64,000 nt of DNA, taken from assembly GCF_036906915.1 (NCBI RefSeq), contig NZ_JBAKHX010000005.1, forward strand, positions 124,001 through 188,000. Reading direction: 5' to 3'. This DNA comes from Phytohabitans sp036906915 (GTDB taxonomy: Bacteria; Actinomycetota; Actinomycetes; Mycobacteriales; Micromonosporaceae). Every line of letters starts with the position of its first letter. Positions within the stretch are counted from its first letter, which is position 1. Made by a program: the position numbers and the translations under genes. The notes below the pieces were generated by a model. That model did not search any database. It saw nothing but the letters and a program-made list of their open reading frames with translations, and was not told the origin of the DNA. Below are positions 7,783 through 16,988 of this stretch, one piece after another.

Positions 7783-10700
7783 CCGTGTCGGGTGGCGAAC
7801 GCCAACTGCCGATGTCGGGGCTGCAGCGGGGACTGCTGCTGCATGCCGTCGGTGCCGCCGACCCGGCCGCCTACGTCCAGCAGGCGCGATGGCGGGTCAC
7901 CGGAGCGTGCGATGTCGATGCCGTGCGTGCCCGGTTCGCCGCCCTGGTTGCCCGCCACGCGGCGCTGCGGACCGGCTTCCGGCGGTCGGCCGGCGGTGAC
8001 CTTGTGCAGGTGGTCGTCGGCGCGGTCGGTGACGTCGACGTACCGCTGTTCGACTGGCGGCAGGAGCCGCGGTCGGACCGGATCCCGCGGTACCGCGACC
8101 TAATCGCGGGGCAACGGCGCGACGGCTTCGACCTGGCCGCGCCACCGCTGGCGCGGCCGGTCGTGGTGCGGTTCGAGGACGACGTGTGGGACCTGATCCT
8201 CACCTTCCACCACATCGTCCTCGACGGGGTGAGCGTGGAGCTGCTGCGCGCCTCGCTGCTATCGGACGCGCCGGCCGCCGCCGACGACGGGCCTGACCGG
8301 TACGCGGACTTCCTGCGCTGGTGCGACTCCCAGGACCCCGGGCAGCACCGGGCGCACTGGGAGGCGACGCTGGCGACGGTGTGCCGGCACGACAGCGGGA
8401 CCGCGGCCGGATGGCGGGTCGGCGCGGAGACCGGACTCGCCGGTGCCCACGAGCAGTACCGGTTCCGGGTGAACCGGCCGCTGGCGGCGGCCGTGGAGTC
8501 GGCGCGGACGGAGCTGGGCACCACCGCGGCCAACCTGTACCTCGGCGCGTGGCTGCTCACCTGCGCGAGGGCGTCCGGGTCGGCCGCGGTCACCTGCGGC
8601 GTCACGGAGTCGTTGCGGCACCATGCCGGCCGGGAGCTCGGTGCCGACCTGTCGCGGGAGATCGGGCTGCTGACCAACACGTTGCCGGTGGGCGCCGTGG
8701 TGGCACCGACGGGCAGCGCCCGCGACGTGATCGCCACGGTGCACCGGCAACGCGCCGACTACCTGGGCGAACCGATCACCACACCGCTGTGGCGGATCGG
8801 CGCGTGGCTGCGTCCGGAACTCCAGGACCGGCCCCTGTTGCGGTACCTGTTCTCGTTCCAGGAGTTGCCGGCCGTGCCGCCGGTGACCGGGCCGGACGGC
8901 GTGGTCGGCGACTCCGACCTGCTCGCCGACGGTCGGGAGGCATGGTTCGAACCGACGTCCGCCGGTGTCCACTACGACCTCGCGCTGGCGGTGGTACCGG
9001 GAGCGCGGCCGGAACTCATCCTGGCGTACCGCCCCGGTGGGTACGACCCTGCCGCGGTGGAGCGGATCGCTGCGGACTACCTCCGGGTGCTGGCGGCGAT
9101 CGCTGCCGACCCCGACGTGCGCGCGGATGAGATCGAGCTGTCGGCGGCGGAGTACGACCTCGTGGTCCGGGACTTCAACGCCACCACGCTGGAGGTCGCC
9201 GGGGCCACCCTGCCGGAGCTGGTCGCGGCGCAGGCGGCCACCACCCCGGACGCCGTCGCTGTGAGCTGTGGCGACGACCGGCTCAGCTACCGCGACCTCG
9301 ACCGGCGGGCCAACCAGCTCGCGCACCACCTGCGGGCCCGGGGAGTGGGGCCGGAGGTGGTGGTGGGGGTGTGCCTGCCGCGTGGGATCGACCTGCTGGT
9401 GGTGCTGCTCGGCATCATGAAGGCCGGCGGCGCGTACCTCCCGCTCGACCCCGAGGAACCGCCGGAGCGGGCGCCGTATCTGCTCACCGATGGCGCCGCG
9501 GCGTTCCTGGTCACCGACGTGCCGCGGGGCCTCGGGCATCCGGAGTACCTGCTGTCCGCCGAGGCCGCCGCGGTCGCGGCCCAGCCGGCAGGGCCACTGC
9601 CGCCGCTGGCACGGCCCGAGCACCCGATCTACGTCGTCTACACGTCCGGGTCGACGGGGCGGCCGAAGGGTGTGGTGGTGCCGCATGGTGCCGTCGCGAA
9701 TCTCGCCGCCGCCCTGCGGGCGGCCCACGGCGGTGGCGTGGGGCAACGGGTGCTGCAACTCGCGCCGGTGCGGTTCGACGCCAGCGTCTTCGACTTCAGC
9801 CTCGCGCTGACCACCGGGGCGACACTGGTGCTGCCACCGCCCGGCCGCGCCGGGGTCGGTTCCGACCTGCTACGGACGCTGCGCGACGGCGAGGTGACGT
9901 GCGCGGCGATCCTGTCCGCGGCCCTGCGATCGCTGCCCCGGGAGCCGCTACCGGCGCTGCGGACGATCATCTCAGGCGGCGAGACCATCCCGGTGGACGT
10001 GGTCAACCACTGGGCCGTCGGCCGGCGGTTCGTCAGCGCGTACGGGCCGACCGAGGCGACGGTTGTGTGCACCAGCATGGACGTCGTCGCCCCCGTCGCC
10101 ACGTATCCGCCGATCGGCCGGCCGATCGGCAACAGCACGATGTACGTCCTTGACGGCCGGATGCGTCCGGTGCCGGTTGGCGTGACGGGGGAGCTGTACA
10201 TCGGGGGTGCCGGGATCGCCCGCGGGTATGCGGGACAGCCGGCCGCGACGGCGGAGCGGTTCGTGCCGGACCCGTTCTCGGGGCGCGCCGGCGCCCGGCT
10301 GTACCGGACCGGTGACCTCGGCCGGTGGACCGCCGACGGCACCGTGGTGTTCTGCGGCCGGGTCGACGACCAGGTGAAGATCCGTGGCTACCGCGTTGAA
10401 TGCGACGAGGTGACGGCGGTGCTGCGGGACCATCCGGCGGTCCGGGAGGCCACCGTGGTCGCCCGTGCCGACGGCCAGGACCAGCGGCTGGTGGCGTACG
10501 TCGTGCCCGCCGCCGACGACGTGGCGATCCGGGACCTCCGGGCGTACCTGGCCCGGTGGTTGCCGGACTACATGGTGCCGTCGGCGTTCGTGACGCTCGC
10601 AGCGTTGCCGACGACGGCGAGCGGGAAACTGGACCGGGCGGCGTTGCCGGCGCCGAAACCGGAACGGTCGGACGGCGCCCACCGGCGGCCCGGCAACCAA

Positions 10701-13700
10701 ACCGCGGAGCTGCTGGCCGGCATCTGGGCCGAGGTGCTGGGCGTCGAGGCGGTCGGCGCCACCGACGACTTCTTCGCGCTTGGCGGGCATTCCCTGCTCG
10801 CCGCCCGCGCCGCCACCCGGATCGGGGAGGCGCTCGGGCAGGACGTGCCGGTGGCGATGCTGTTCGCGCACCCTACGGTCGAGGCGCTCTCCACTGTCAT
10901 TGACGGGGCGCGCGCATCGGACCAGAGCCGGCCGCCGCTGCGGCGTCGCGGTGACACCGGCCCGGCACCGCTGTCGGCCGGCCAGCGGCAGCTGTGGTTC
11001 ATGACCGAGCTGGTGCCCGGCAACCCGCTCTACAACACCGGGTTCGCGGTACGGCTGCGCGGCGACTGTGACGCGGCCCGGCTGCGGCAGGCACTGGCCG
11101 ACGTGGTGGACCGGCACGCGGTGCTGCGCAGTTCGTTCCCGAGCGTCGACGGGCAGCCCCGGCAGGTGGTGGCGCCCGCGTCCGATGTGGTGCTGCCGGT
11201 AGTCGACGTCGCCGACGCCGATGCGGCGCGGGCGGCGGCCCAGCAGTGGGGTCGGCGGGTGTTCGACCTGGCGGCCGGCCCGCTGTACCGGTTCGTGCTG
11301 TTCCGGATCGCGCCCGGCGACCAGGTGCTGCTGGTTTCGCTGCACCACATCGTCACTGACGGCCTCTCCATGCAGCTGCTGGCCGCGGAGGTGGCCCAGC
11401 GGTACGACGGCGCCCACGACCTGCCGGAACTGCCGGTCCAGTACGCCGACTTCGCGGTGTGGCAACAGTCGTGGCTGGGCACCGACGTGACGGCGCGGCA
11501 GCTGGACTGGTGGGTCGACCAACTGACCGGGGCGCCCCCGGTGCTGGACCTGCCGACCGACCACCCGCGACCGCCGAAGCCACGGTTCGCCGGTGGGACG
11601 GTCGACGTCACCCTGCCGCCAGAGCTCATGGCGGCAGTGGCGCGTGTGGCGCGGGCGGAGTCCGCGACCATGTTCATGACGCTGCTGGCGGTGTACGCCG
11701 TTCTGCTGGTGCGGACGGGCGGCTACCCCGACGTGGTCGTCGGGATCCCCACCGCCGGCCGGGCGCACCGTGCGCTGGACACCGTCATCGGCCCGTTCGC
11801 GAACCTGTTGCCGGCCCGGGTCGACTGCCGCGACGCGACCGGTGGCACGGATGTGTCGTTCCGGGAGCTGCTGGCCCGGGTGCGCCAGGTGACCATCGCC
11901 GCTATGGACCACGCGGACGTGCCGTTCGAGCGGCTGGTGGAGCGGCTCGCCCCGACCCGAGACCTCAGCCGCCACCCGCTGGTGCAGACGGTGTTCCAGG
12001 TGGTGCACGCCGGCGCGACGCTTGACCTGCCAGGCATGGTCGTCGATGACTTCGCTGTGGACCTGGTGACCACCCGGCTGGACCTGGAACTGCACGTCGT
12101 CGACCACGGCGACGGCCGGTGGCACGCCCAGTTCGTCTACGCCTCCGAACTGTTCGACACCGCGACGATGACCCGGTTCGCCGACAGCTATCTGCGACTG
12201 CTGGCGACGGTGGCCGCGGACCCGGGGGTACCGCTGCAGAAACTGGAACCGCTCACCGTCGCGGAACGGGATGCGCTGGCGGGTGGTGCGGTGACCGTTC
12301 CCGCGGCGCTGGTACCGGAACTGGCCGCCCGCCAGACCGGTGGTGGACTGGCGGTGGTATGCGGTGATGTCGCCGTCAGTTACGACGATCTGACCGAGCG
12401 GGTGGAGCGGCTCGCAGCGGCGCTGGTGGCAGCCGGTGTGACGCCCGGTGCGGTGGTGGGCGTCGGGACATCCCGCGGCGTCGGTGCCGTGGTGGCGTTG
12501 TTGGCCGTGTGGCGCGCCGGCGGGGTGTGCGCGCCGCTGGACCGAGCGGACCCGGTGGAGCGGTGGGAACGCGTGGCCACGACCACCGCCATGGCGGCGT
12601 TGGTGACCGAGCCGGGACCGGTGCGGCTGCCGGTGCCGGCCGTCGTCGTCGACGCTGGTGGCGTACCGGTCGGGGACGTGACGGAGGCAGCGGTGCCGGC
12701 GGCGGTGCTGAGCCCCGACGACGCCGCGTACATCATCACGACCTCTGGTTCCACCGGACAGCCGAAACTCGTGTGCGTGACGCACGGCAGCCTCGCCGAG
12801 GTCACCGCGTACAGCCGTCGTGCCTGGGAGGTGGGGCCGGGCGTGCGGGTGGGGCAGGCCCTGTCACTGGCGTTCGACGTGGCGCTGCTGGACGTGGCGG
12901 TGGCGGTGAGCAGCCACGCCACGCTCCATATCGCTCCGCAGGACCGCAGCTACGGCACGGGGCTGGAGGACTTCCTGCGCACCGCGCGGATCGACGTCAT
13001 GCAGACCGTGCCGGCGTTGTGGACGGGACTGCGACCGGAGTGCGGTGCGACCCTGCGGCACCTCGCCATCGGTGGCGAGGCCATGCCGGTGGAGACGCTG
13101 CGCCGATGGGGTGACCGCATCGGCACGGTGCACCACGTGTACGGGACCACCGAGGCCGGCGTGTACTCCACCGAGCAGACCTACACCCCGGCCACCATCC
13201 CGGACACGCCGACGATCGGACGGCCCGTCGCCAACATGACGGTGTACCTGCTCGACGATCGGATGGCGCCGGTGCCGGTCGGTGCCGTCGGTGAGATCCA
13301 CCTCGGCGGTGCCGGAGTGGCCTGGGGATACGTCGGCCAGCCGGGCATCACCGCGCAACGGTTCCTGCCCGACCCGTTCGCGGAACGGCCGGGTGGGCGC
13401 CTGTACCGGTCCGGGGACCTGGGCCGCTGGACCGCCGATGGTCGCCTGGAGTTCGCCGGCCGCGCGGACCACCAGGTGAAGATCCGTGGCTACCGGGTGG
13501 AATGCGGCGAGATCGAGTCCCGGTTGCGGGAGCATCCCGCGATCCGGGAGGCGGCCGTGGTGCCCCGTGGTGACGGCACCGACCGGCATCTGGTGGCGTA
13601 CGTCGCGGGTGACGGTGTGCCGGCCGCCGACGCGCTCCGGGACTGGTTGCGGCCGAAACTGCCGGCGTACCTGCTGCCGCAGCGGTTCGTCCGGCTGCCG

Positions 13701-15713
13701 GCACTCCCGAAGACCACCAGCGGCAAGGTGGACCGGACCGCGTTGCCGGAACCGGTGCCGGAGTCGGGCGGCGACGGGGAGCCGACCCGGTCGGAGGCGT
13801 CGACGCCGACCGAGGAACTGGTCGCGGGGATCTGGGCGGAGGTGCTCGGTCTCGACGAGGTCGGGCGGCACGACAACTTCTTCGCCCTGGGCGGTCACTC
13901 GCTGCTCGCGGTACAGGTGACGGCCCGGGTGCGGGACGTGTTCGGGCTCGACGTCGAGCTGTCCACGCTGTTCGAGGGGCCGACGCTGACGGAGGTGGCC
14001 CGCCTGATCGACGATGCGGTCTCGACGCGGCCGCGGCTGCCGGCACTGACCCGTACGTTCCCCGACGACCTCGCCGGCCGTGACGACCTGCCGCTGTCGT
14101 TCGGACAGGAACGGCTGTGGTTCACCAATCGCCTCGTGCCCGACAACCCGTTCTACAACACGGCGTCGGCGGTCCGGTTCGACGGTGCCCTGGACCTGCA
14201 GCGGCTGCGCCGGGCACTGACCGCGGTGGTGGCGCGGCACGCGGTGCTGCGGGCGGCGTTCCCGGTGGTGGACGGTGAGGTACGGCAGGTTGTGGCCGCG
14301 GCGGCCGAGGTGGAGCTGCCGGTGGTCGAGGTCGCCGACGCCGACGCCGCGCGGGACGCCGTACAGCGATGGGGTCGGCGGGTCTTCGACCTGACGGCCG
14401 GCCCGCTGTACCGGTTCGTGGTGTTCCGCATCGGGCCACGCGACCATGTACTGCTCGTGGTCCTGCACCACATCGTCGCCGACGGGTGGTCGCTGCAGGT
14501 CTTCACCGGCGAGTTGGGCCGCTACTACCGCACCGACGACGCGGCCGCGCTGCCGGAATTGCCGGTCCAGTATGCCGACTTCGCCTCGTGGCAACGGCAG
14601 TGGCTGACCGGTGAGCTGCTGGAACGGGAGTTGGACTGGTGGAGTGACCGGTTGCGCGGTATGCCGCCGACGCTGCGGCTGCCCATCGACCGGCCGCGGC
14701 CCCGGTCGATGAGCTTCCAGGGACACCGGCTGGCGGTCGAATTGCCGCCGGAGCTGATGACCGAGGTCGCTGCCGTGGCGCGGGCGACACCCGCGACGAT
14801 GTTCATGCTGCTGCTGGCCGCCTACGTCGCGGTGCTGTCCCGGACCGGTGCCGGCGACGACGTGGTGGTGGGTTCGGCGGGTGCCGGACGCAGCCACCGG
14901 GAGCTGGAAGGGCTGGTCGGGTTCTTCGTCAACACCCTGGTGATGCGGGTGGACTGCGCGGGCGACCCGTCGTTCGAGGAGCTGCTGGAGCGGGTCCGGC
15001 GCGTGACCATCGACGTCTACGACCACCAAGACGTCCCGTTCGAGCGGTTGGTGGAGCGGCTGGCCCCGGCCCGGGACCTGAGTCGCAACCCGCTGGTGCA
15101 GACGCTGTTCCAGGTGTCGCAGTTCCCGGCCGGCGACACCGGACCGCAACTGCCGGGCCTGCGCTCGGAGGCGTTCCCGCTGGACCTGGTCACCACCCGG
15201 GTCGACCTGGAGCTGCACGTCGTCGACCACGGTGACGGCCGGTGGAGCGCGGAGTTCGTCTACGCCACCGACCTGTTCGACCGGGCCACCGTGCAGGGGC
15301 TGGCCGATGCGTACCGGCGGCTGCTGGACCTGGTCGCCGACGACCCGGAGCTGCCGTTGTCGGCGCTGGTGACGGCACTGCCGGCAGCCGGTCGCGCTGC
15401 GGCGTCCGACGACCCCGCCACCGCGTCCGACGACCCAGTCTCGTGGGACGCGCCCCGAGACGACGTCGAACGGCGGATCGCCGCCGTCTGGGCCGAGGTC
15501 GTGGGCGTGCCCCGGATCGGGATATTCGACAACTTCTTCGACCGCGGTGGCACCGAACTCGCCGCGGTCGCCGCCGCGGCCCGGATGACCGAGGCGCTGC
15601 GGGCCGGGGTGCCGGTGCCGGTCGCCATGATCTTCGCGCACCCGACCGTCGCCGAGTGCGGCGCCGCGCTGCGGCGTCACGACCCTGCCCGTCACGGCCG
15701 TACCGGGCAATGA
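7779..15713 (+). CDS. NRPS-2: C-A-PCP-C-A-PCP-C-PCP(degenerate)
   Basis: 2644 aa synthetase whose ATG overlaps the NRPS-1 stop. Module 1: C (10-440, HHIVLDG at 144), A (455-950, YTSGSTGRPKG near 621, YRTGDL at 842), carrier with Ser1005. Module 2: C (1055-1490, HHIVTDG at 1189), A (1500-1995, TTSGSTGQPK near 1654), carrier with Ser2041. Then a third C (2105-2540, HHIVADG at 2230) with no A domain, and a terminal carrier-like domain (about 2560-2630). That last domain reads DRGGTEL, so the phosphopantetheine Ser is Glu2593 and it cannot be primed. Code readings are D-A-F-A-I-G-A-V-V-K for A1 and D-V-L-Q-A-G-V-V-Y-K for A2; neither matches a code I can name with confidence. There is no epimerisation or thioesterase domain. 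The ending in C-PCP* is unusual and may pair with NRPS-3. Confidence 0.93.
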   Translation: MTVSGGERQLPMSGLQRGLLLHAVGAADPAAYVQQARWRVTGACDVDAVRARFAALVARHAALRTGFRRSAGGDLVQVVVGAVGDVDVPLFDWRQEPRSDRIPRYRDLIAGQRRDGFDLAAPPLARPVVVRFEDDVWDLILTFHHIVLDGVSVELLRASLLSDAPAAADDGPDRYADFLRWCDSQDPGQHRAHWEATLATVCRHDSGTAAGWRVGAETGLAGAHEQYRFRVNRPLAAAVESARTELGTTAANLYLGAWLLTCARASGSAAVTCGVTESLRHHAGRELGADLSREIGLLTNTLPVGAVVAPTGSARDVIATVHRQRADYLGEPITTPLWRIGAWLRPELQDRPLLRYLFSFQELPAVPPVTGPDGVVGDSDLLADGREAWFEPTSAGVHYDLALAVVPGARPELILAYRPGGYDPAAVERIAADYLRVLAAIAADPDVRADEIELSAAEYDLVVRDFNATTLEVAGATLPELVAAQAATTPDAVAVSCGDDRLSYRDLDRRANQLAHHLRARGVGPEVVVGVCLPRGIDLLVVLLGIMKAGGAYLPLDPEEPPERAPYLLTDGAAAFLVTDVPRGLGHPEYLLSAEAAAVAAQPAGPLPPLARPEHPIYVVYTSGSTGRPKGVVVPHGAVANLAAALRAAHGGGVGQRVLQLAPVRFDASVFDFSLALTTGATLVLPPPGRAGVGSDLLRTLRDGEVTCAAILSAALRSLPREPLPALRTIISGGETIPVDVVNHWAVGRRFVSAYGPTEATVVCTSMDVVAPVATYPPIGRPIGNSTMYVLDGRMRPVPVGVTGELYIGGAGIARGYAGQPAATAERFVPDPFSGRAGARLYRTGDLGRWTADGTVVFCGRVDDQVKIRGYRVECDEVTAVLRDHPAVREATVVARADGQDQRLVAYVVPAADDVAIRDLRAYLARWLPDYMVPSAFVTLAALPTTASGKLDRAALPAPKPERSDGAHRRPGNQTAELLAGIWAEVLGVEAVGATDDFFALGGHSLLAARAATRIGEALGQDVPVAMLFAHPTVEALSTVIDGARASDQSRPPLRRRGDTGPAPLSAGQRQLWFMTELVPGNPLYNTGFAVRLRGDCDAARLRQALADVVDRHAVLRSSFPSVDGQPRQVVAPASDVVLPVVDVADADAARAAAQQWGRRVFDLAAGPLYRFVLFRIAPGDQVLLVSLHHIVTDGLSMQLLAAEVAQRYDGAHDLPELPVQYADFAVWQQSWLGTDVTARQLDWWVDQLTGAPPVLDLPTDHPRPPKPRFAGGTVDVTLPPELMAAVARVARAESATMFMTLLAVYAVLLVRTGGYPDVVVGIPTAGRAHRALDTVIGPFANLLPARVDCRDATGGTDVSFRELLARVRQVTIAAMDHADVPFERLVERLAPTRDLSRHPLVQTVFQVVHAGATLDLPGMVVDDFAVDLVTTRLDLELHVVDHGDGRWHAQFVYASELFDTATMTRFADSYLRLLATVAADPGVPLQKLEPLTVAERDALAGGAVTVPAALVPELAARQTGGGLAVVCGDVAVSYDDLTERVERLAAALVAAGVTPGAVVGVGTSRGVGAVVALLAVWRAGGVCAPLDRADPVERWERVATTTAMAALVTEPGPVRLPVPAVVVDAGGVPVGDVTEAAVPAAVLSPDDAAYIITTSGSTGQPKLVCVTHGSLAEVTAYSRRAWEVGPGVRVGQALSLAFDVALLDVAVAVSSHATLHIAPQDRSYGTGLEDFLRTARIDVMQTVPALWTGLRPECGATLRHLAIGGEAMPVETLRRWGDRIGTVHHVYGTTEAGVYSTEQTYTPATIPDTPTIGRPVANMTVYLLDDRMAPVPVGAVGEIHLGGAGVAWGYVGQPGITAQRFLPDPFAERPGGRLYRSGDLGRWTADGRLEFAGRADHQVKIRGYRVECGEIESRLREHPAIREAAVVPRGDGTDRHLVAYVAGDGVPAADALRDWLRPKLPAYLLPQRFVRLPALPKTTSGKVDRTALPEPVPESGGDGEPTRSEASTPTEELVAGIWAEVLGLDEVGRHDNFFALGGHSLLAVQVTARVRDVFGLDVELSTLFEGPTLTEVARLIDDAVSTRPRLPALTRTFPDDLAGRDDLPLSFGQERLWFTNRLVPDNPFYNTASAVRFDGALDLQRLRRALTAVVARHAVLRAAFPVVDGEVRQVVAAAAEVELPVVEVADADAARDAVQRWGRRVFDLTAGPLYRFVVFRIGPRDHVLLVVLHHIVADGWSLQVFTGELGRYYRTDDAAALPELPVQYADFASWQRQWLTGELLERELDWWSDRLRGMPPTLRLPIDRPRPRSMSFQGHRLAVELPPELMTEVAAVARATPATMFMLLLAAYVAVLSRTGAGDDVVVGSAGAGRSHRELEGLVGFFVNTLVMRVDCAGDPSFEELLERVRRVTIDVYDHQDVPFERLVERLAPARDLSRNPLVQTLFQVSQFPAGDTGPQLPGLRSEAFPLDLVTTRVDLELHVVDHGDGRWSAEFVYATDLFDRATVQGLADAYRRLLDLVADDPELPLSALVTALPAAGRAAASDDPATASDDPVSWDAPRDDVERRIAAVWAEVVGVPRIGIFDNFFDRGGTELAAVAAAARMTEALRAGVPVPVAMIFAHPTVAECGAALRRHDPARHGRTGQ

Positions 15714-15725
15714 GGAGGAGCAACG

Positions 15726-16988
15726 ATGGTACGGGAGATTCCGGAGATCACCGCGGCGGCGGCGACGGACCTGTGGGACACCTACGCGCTCCCACGCCGG
15801 CCCGTCGTAGTGCGCGGACTGTTCCGGGACCAGCCGATCGCCGATGCCGCCACCGTGGCGGGGGCTCGCCGGCTGCTCGGTGCCGCGCCGGTGCTGATCA
15901 AGGAGGAGTACAGCCGCAGTTTCGCCGGTGACGGGCAGGCCCCGGAACCGGAGCTCGCTTCCCTCGACGACTACGTCGGCCGGTACGGCGACGAGCCGGA
16001 CAGCGGCCGGGTCGTCACCGAGTGGGACGTGCCACCCACGTTGTTGGAGCTGTTCACGCTGCCGGAGTTCTGCCGCCCGCAGGCTCCCGTGCACGACCTG
16101 TTCCTGCACGCGTTCCTCGCCGGCCCCGGCAACTACGCCCACCTGCACTTCGACCAGGACCAGCGGCACGTGCTGCTGGTGCAGGTCTTCGGCCGGAAGC
16201 GGGTGGTGGTGTTCCCGCCATCGGCGTCGCGGTGGCTGCACCCGTTCGGCAACCTCGGCTCGGTCCGGCTGCAGGGGATGGCCCCGGCCGAACGGGACGC
16301 GTTCATCGACCTGGCCGGCGGTATGCAGACGATCCTGGAGCCGACCGACGCGCTGTTCATGCCGCTGCTGGTGTGGCACTTCGCCGACTACGTCGACTTC
16401 GGGATGTCGTTCAACATCCGGTTCCGGCGCAACGCCCACAACCGGTTCCTGTCGGCCGACAACTTCGCCGGCGACCGCTACGTGCAGGCGGTGTCGGAGC
16501 CGTTCGGCGCGGTGCGGGTCGGCGACCCGCTGCCGGCCGACCTGGCCGCCGAGTTCGCCCGCATCACCGCCGTGCACGATGCCGACCATCCCGACCGGGA
16601 GGCGAAGTACCGCGCGATGCGGGCCACCTTCCGCGATGTCGCCCGGCAGCGGGGCGACGGCGCCGACCCGGTCTACGTGTTCCCCCTCGACGACATGGAC
16701 GAGCGGCAGGCGATGCTGGGCATGCGCGACACCTTCCGCTACCGGCCGGACGGCCGTAGCTCCGCCGACATGATGGTGGTCGACGACCGGCCGGCGGCCG
16801 GTTCCCAGCTCCGGATGGTGCGCGACCTGGTCCGCCGGCACGGCTATCCTGACTCGTTGTTCGCCAGGGTGCTGGCCAACAAGTTCGCCAAGGCCACGGT
16901 GGAGGAGCTCAGCCGTGGCGAGGTCGCGCGGCTGGTGGCGTACCTGCAGTCCCCGTCCGGCCTGTTGCGGGCACCGGTAACGGTCTAA
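15726..16988 (+). CDS. JmjC/cupin-like Fe(II)/2-oxoglutarate oxygenase
   Basis: 420 aa, with ATG at 15726 behind a strong GAGGAG, 12 bases after NRPS-2. The core resembles cupin_8/JmjC hydroxylases: PVVVRGLF at the N-terminus (the usual start of this fold), HLHFDQDQRHVLLVQVFG near 140, and a distal VWHFADY. The putative iron facial triad is His141, Asp143 and His218. GRKRVVVFPP matches the strand that follows the HxD motif in this family. Such enzymes hydroxylate amino-acid side chains, free or carrier-bound, so a beta-hydroxylated residue in the peptide is a reasonable inference. The roughly 180-residue C-terminal extension is not one I recognise. It is coupled to the ABC transporter by a TAATG overlap. 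Confidence 0.78.
   Translation: MVREIPEITAAAATDLWDTYALPRRPVVVRGLFRDQPIADAATVAGARRLLGAAPVLIKEEYSRSFAGDGQAPEPELASLDDYVGRYGDEPDSGRVVTEWDVPPTLLELFTLPEFCRPQAPVHDLFLHAFLAGPGNYAHLHFDQDQRHVLLVQVFGRKRVVVFPPSASRWLHPFGNLGSVRLQGMAPAERDAFIDLAGGMQTILEPTDALFMPLLVWHFADYVDFGMSFNIRFRRNAHNRFLSADNFAGDRYVQAVSEPFGAVRVGDPLPADLAAEFARITAVHDADHPDREAKYRAMRATFRDVARQRGDGADPVYVFPLDDMDERQAMLGMRDTFRYRPDGRSSADMMVVDDRPAAGSQLRMVRDLVRRHGYPDSLFARVLANKFAKATVEELSRGEVARLVAYLQSPSGLLRAPVTV

Noticed and set aside
12864..16841. Leftward open frame (1325 codons) across NRPS-2 and the oxygenase
   Set aside because: Same shadow effect; the forward genes have complete domain signatures.
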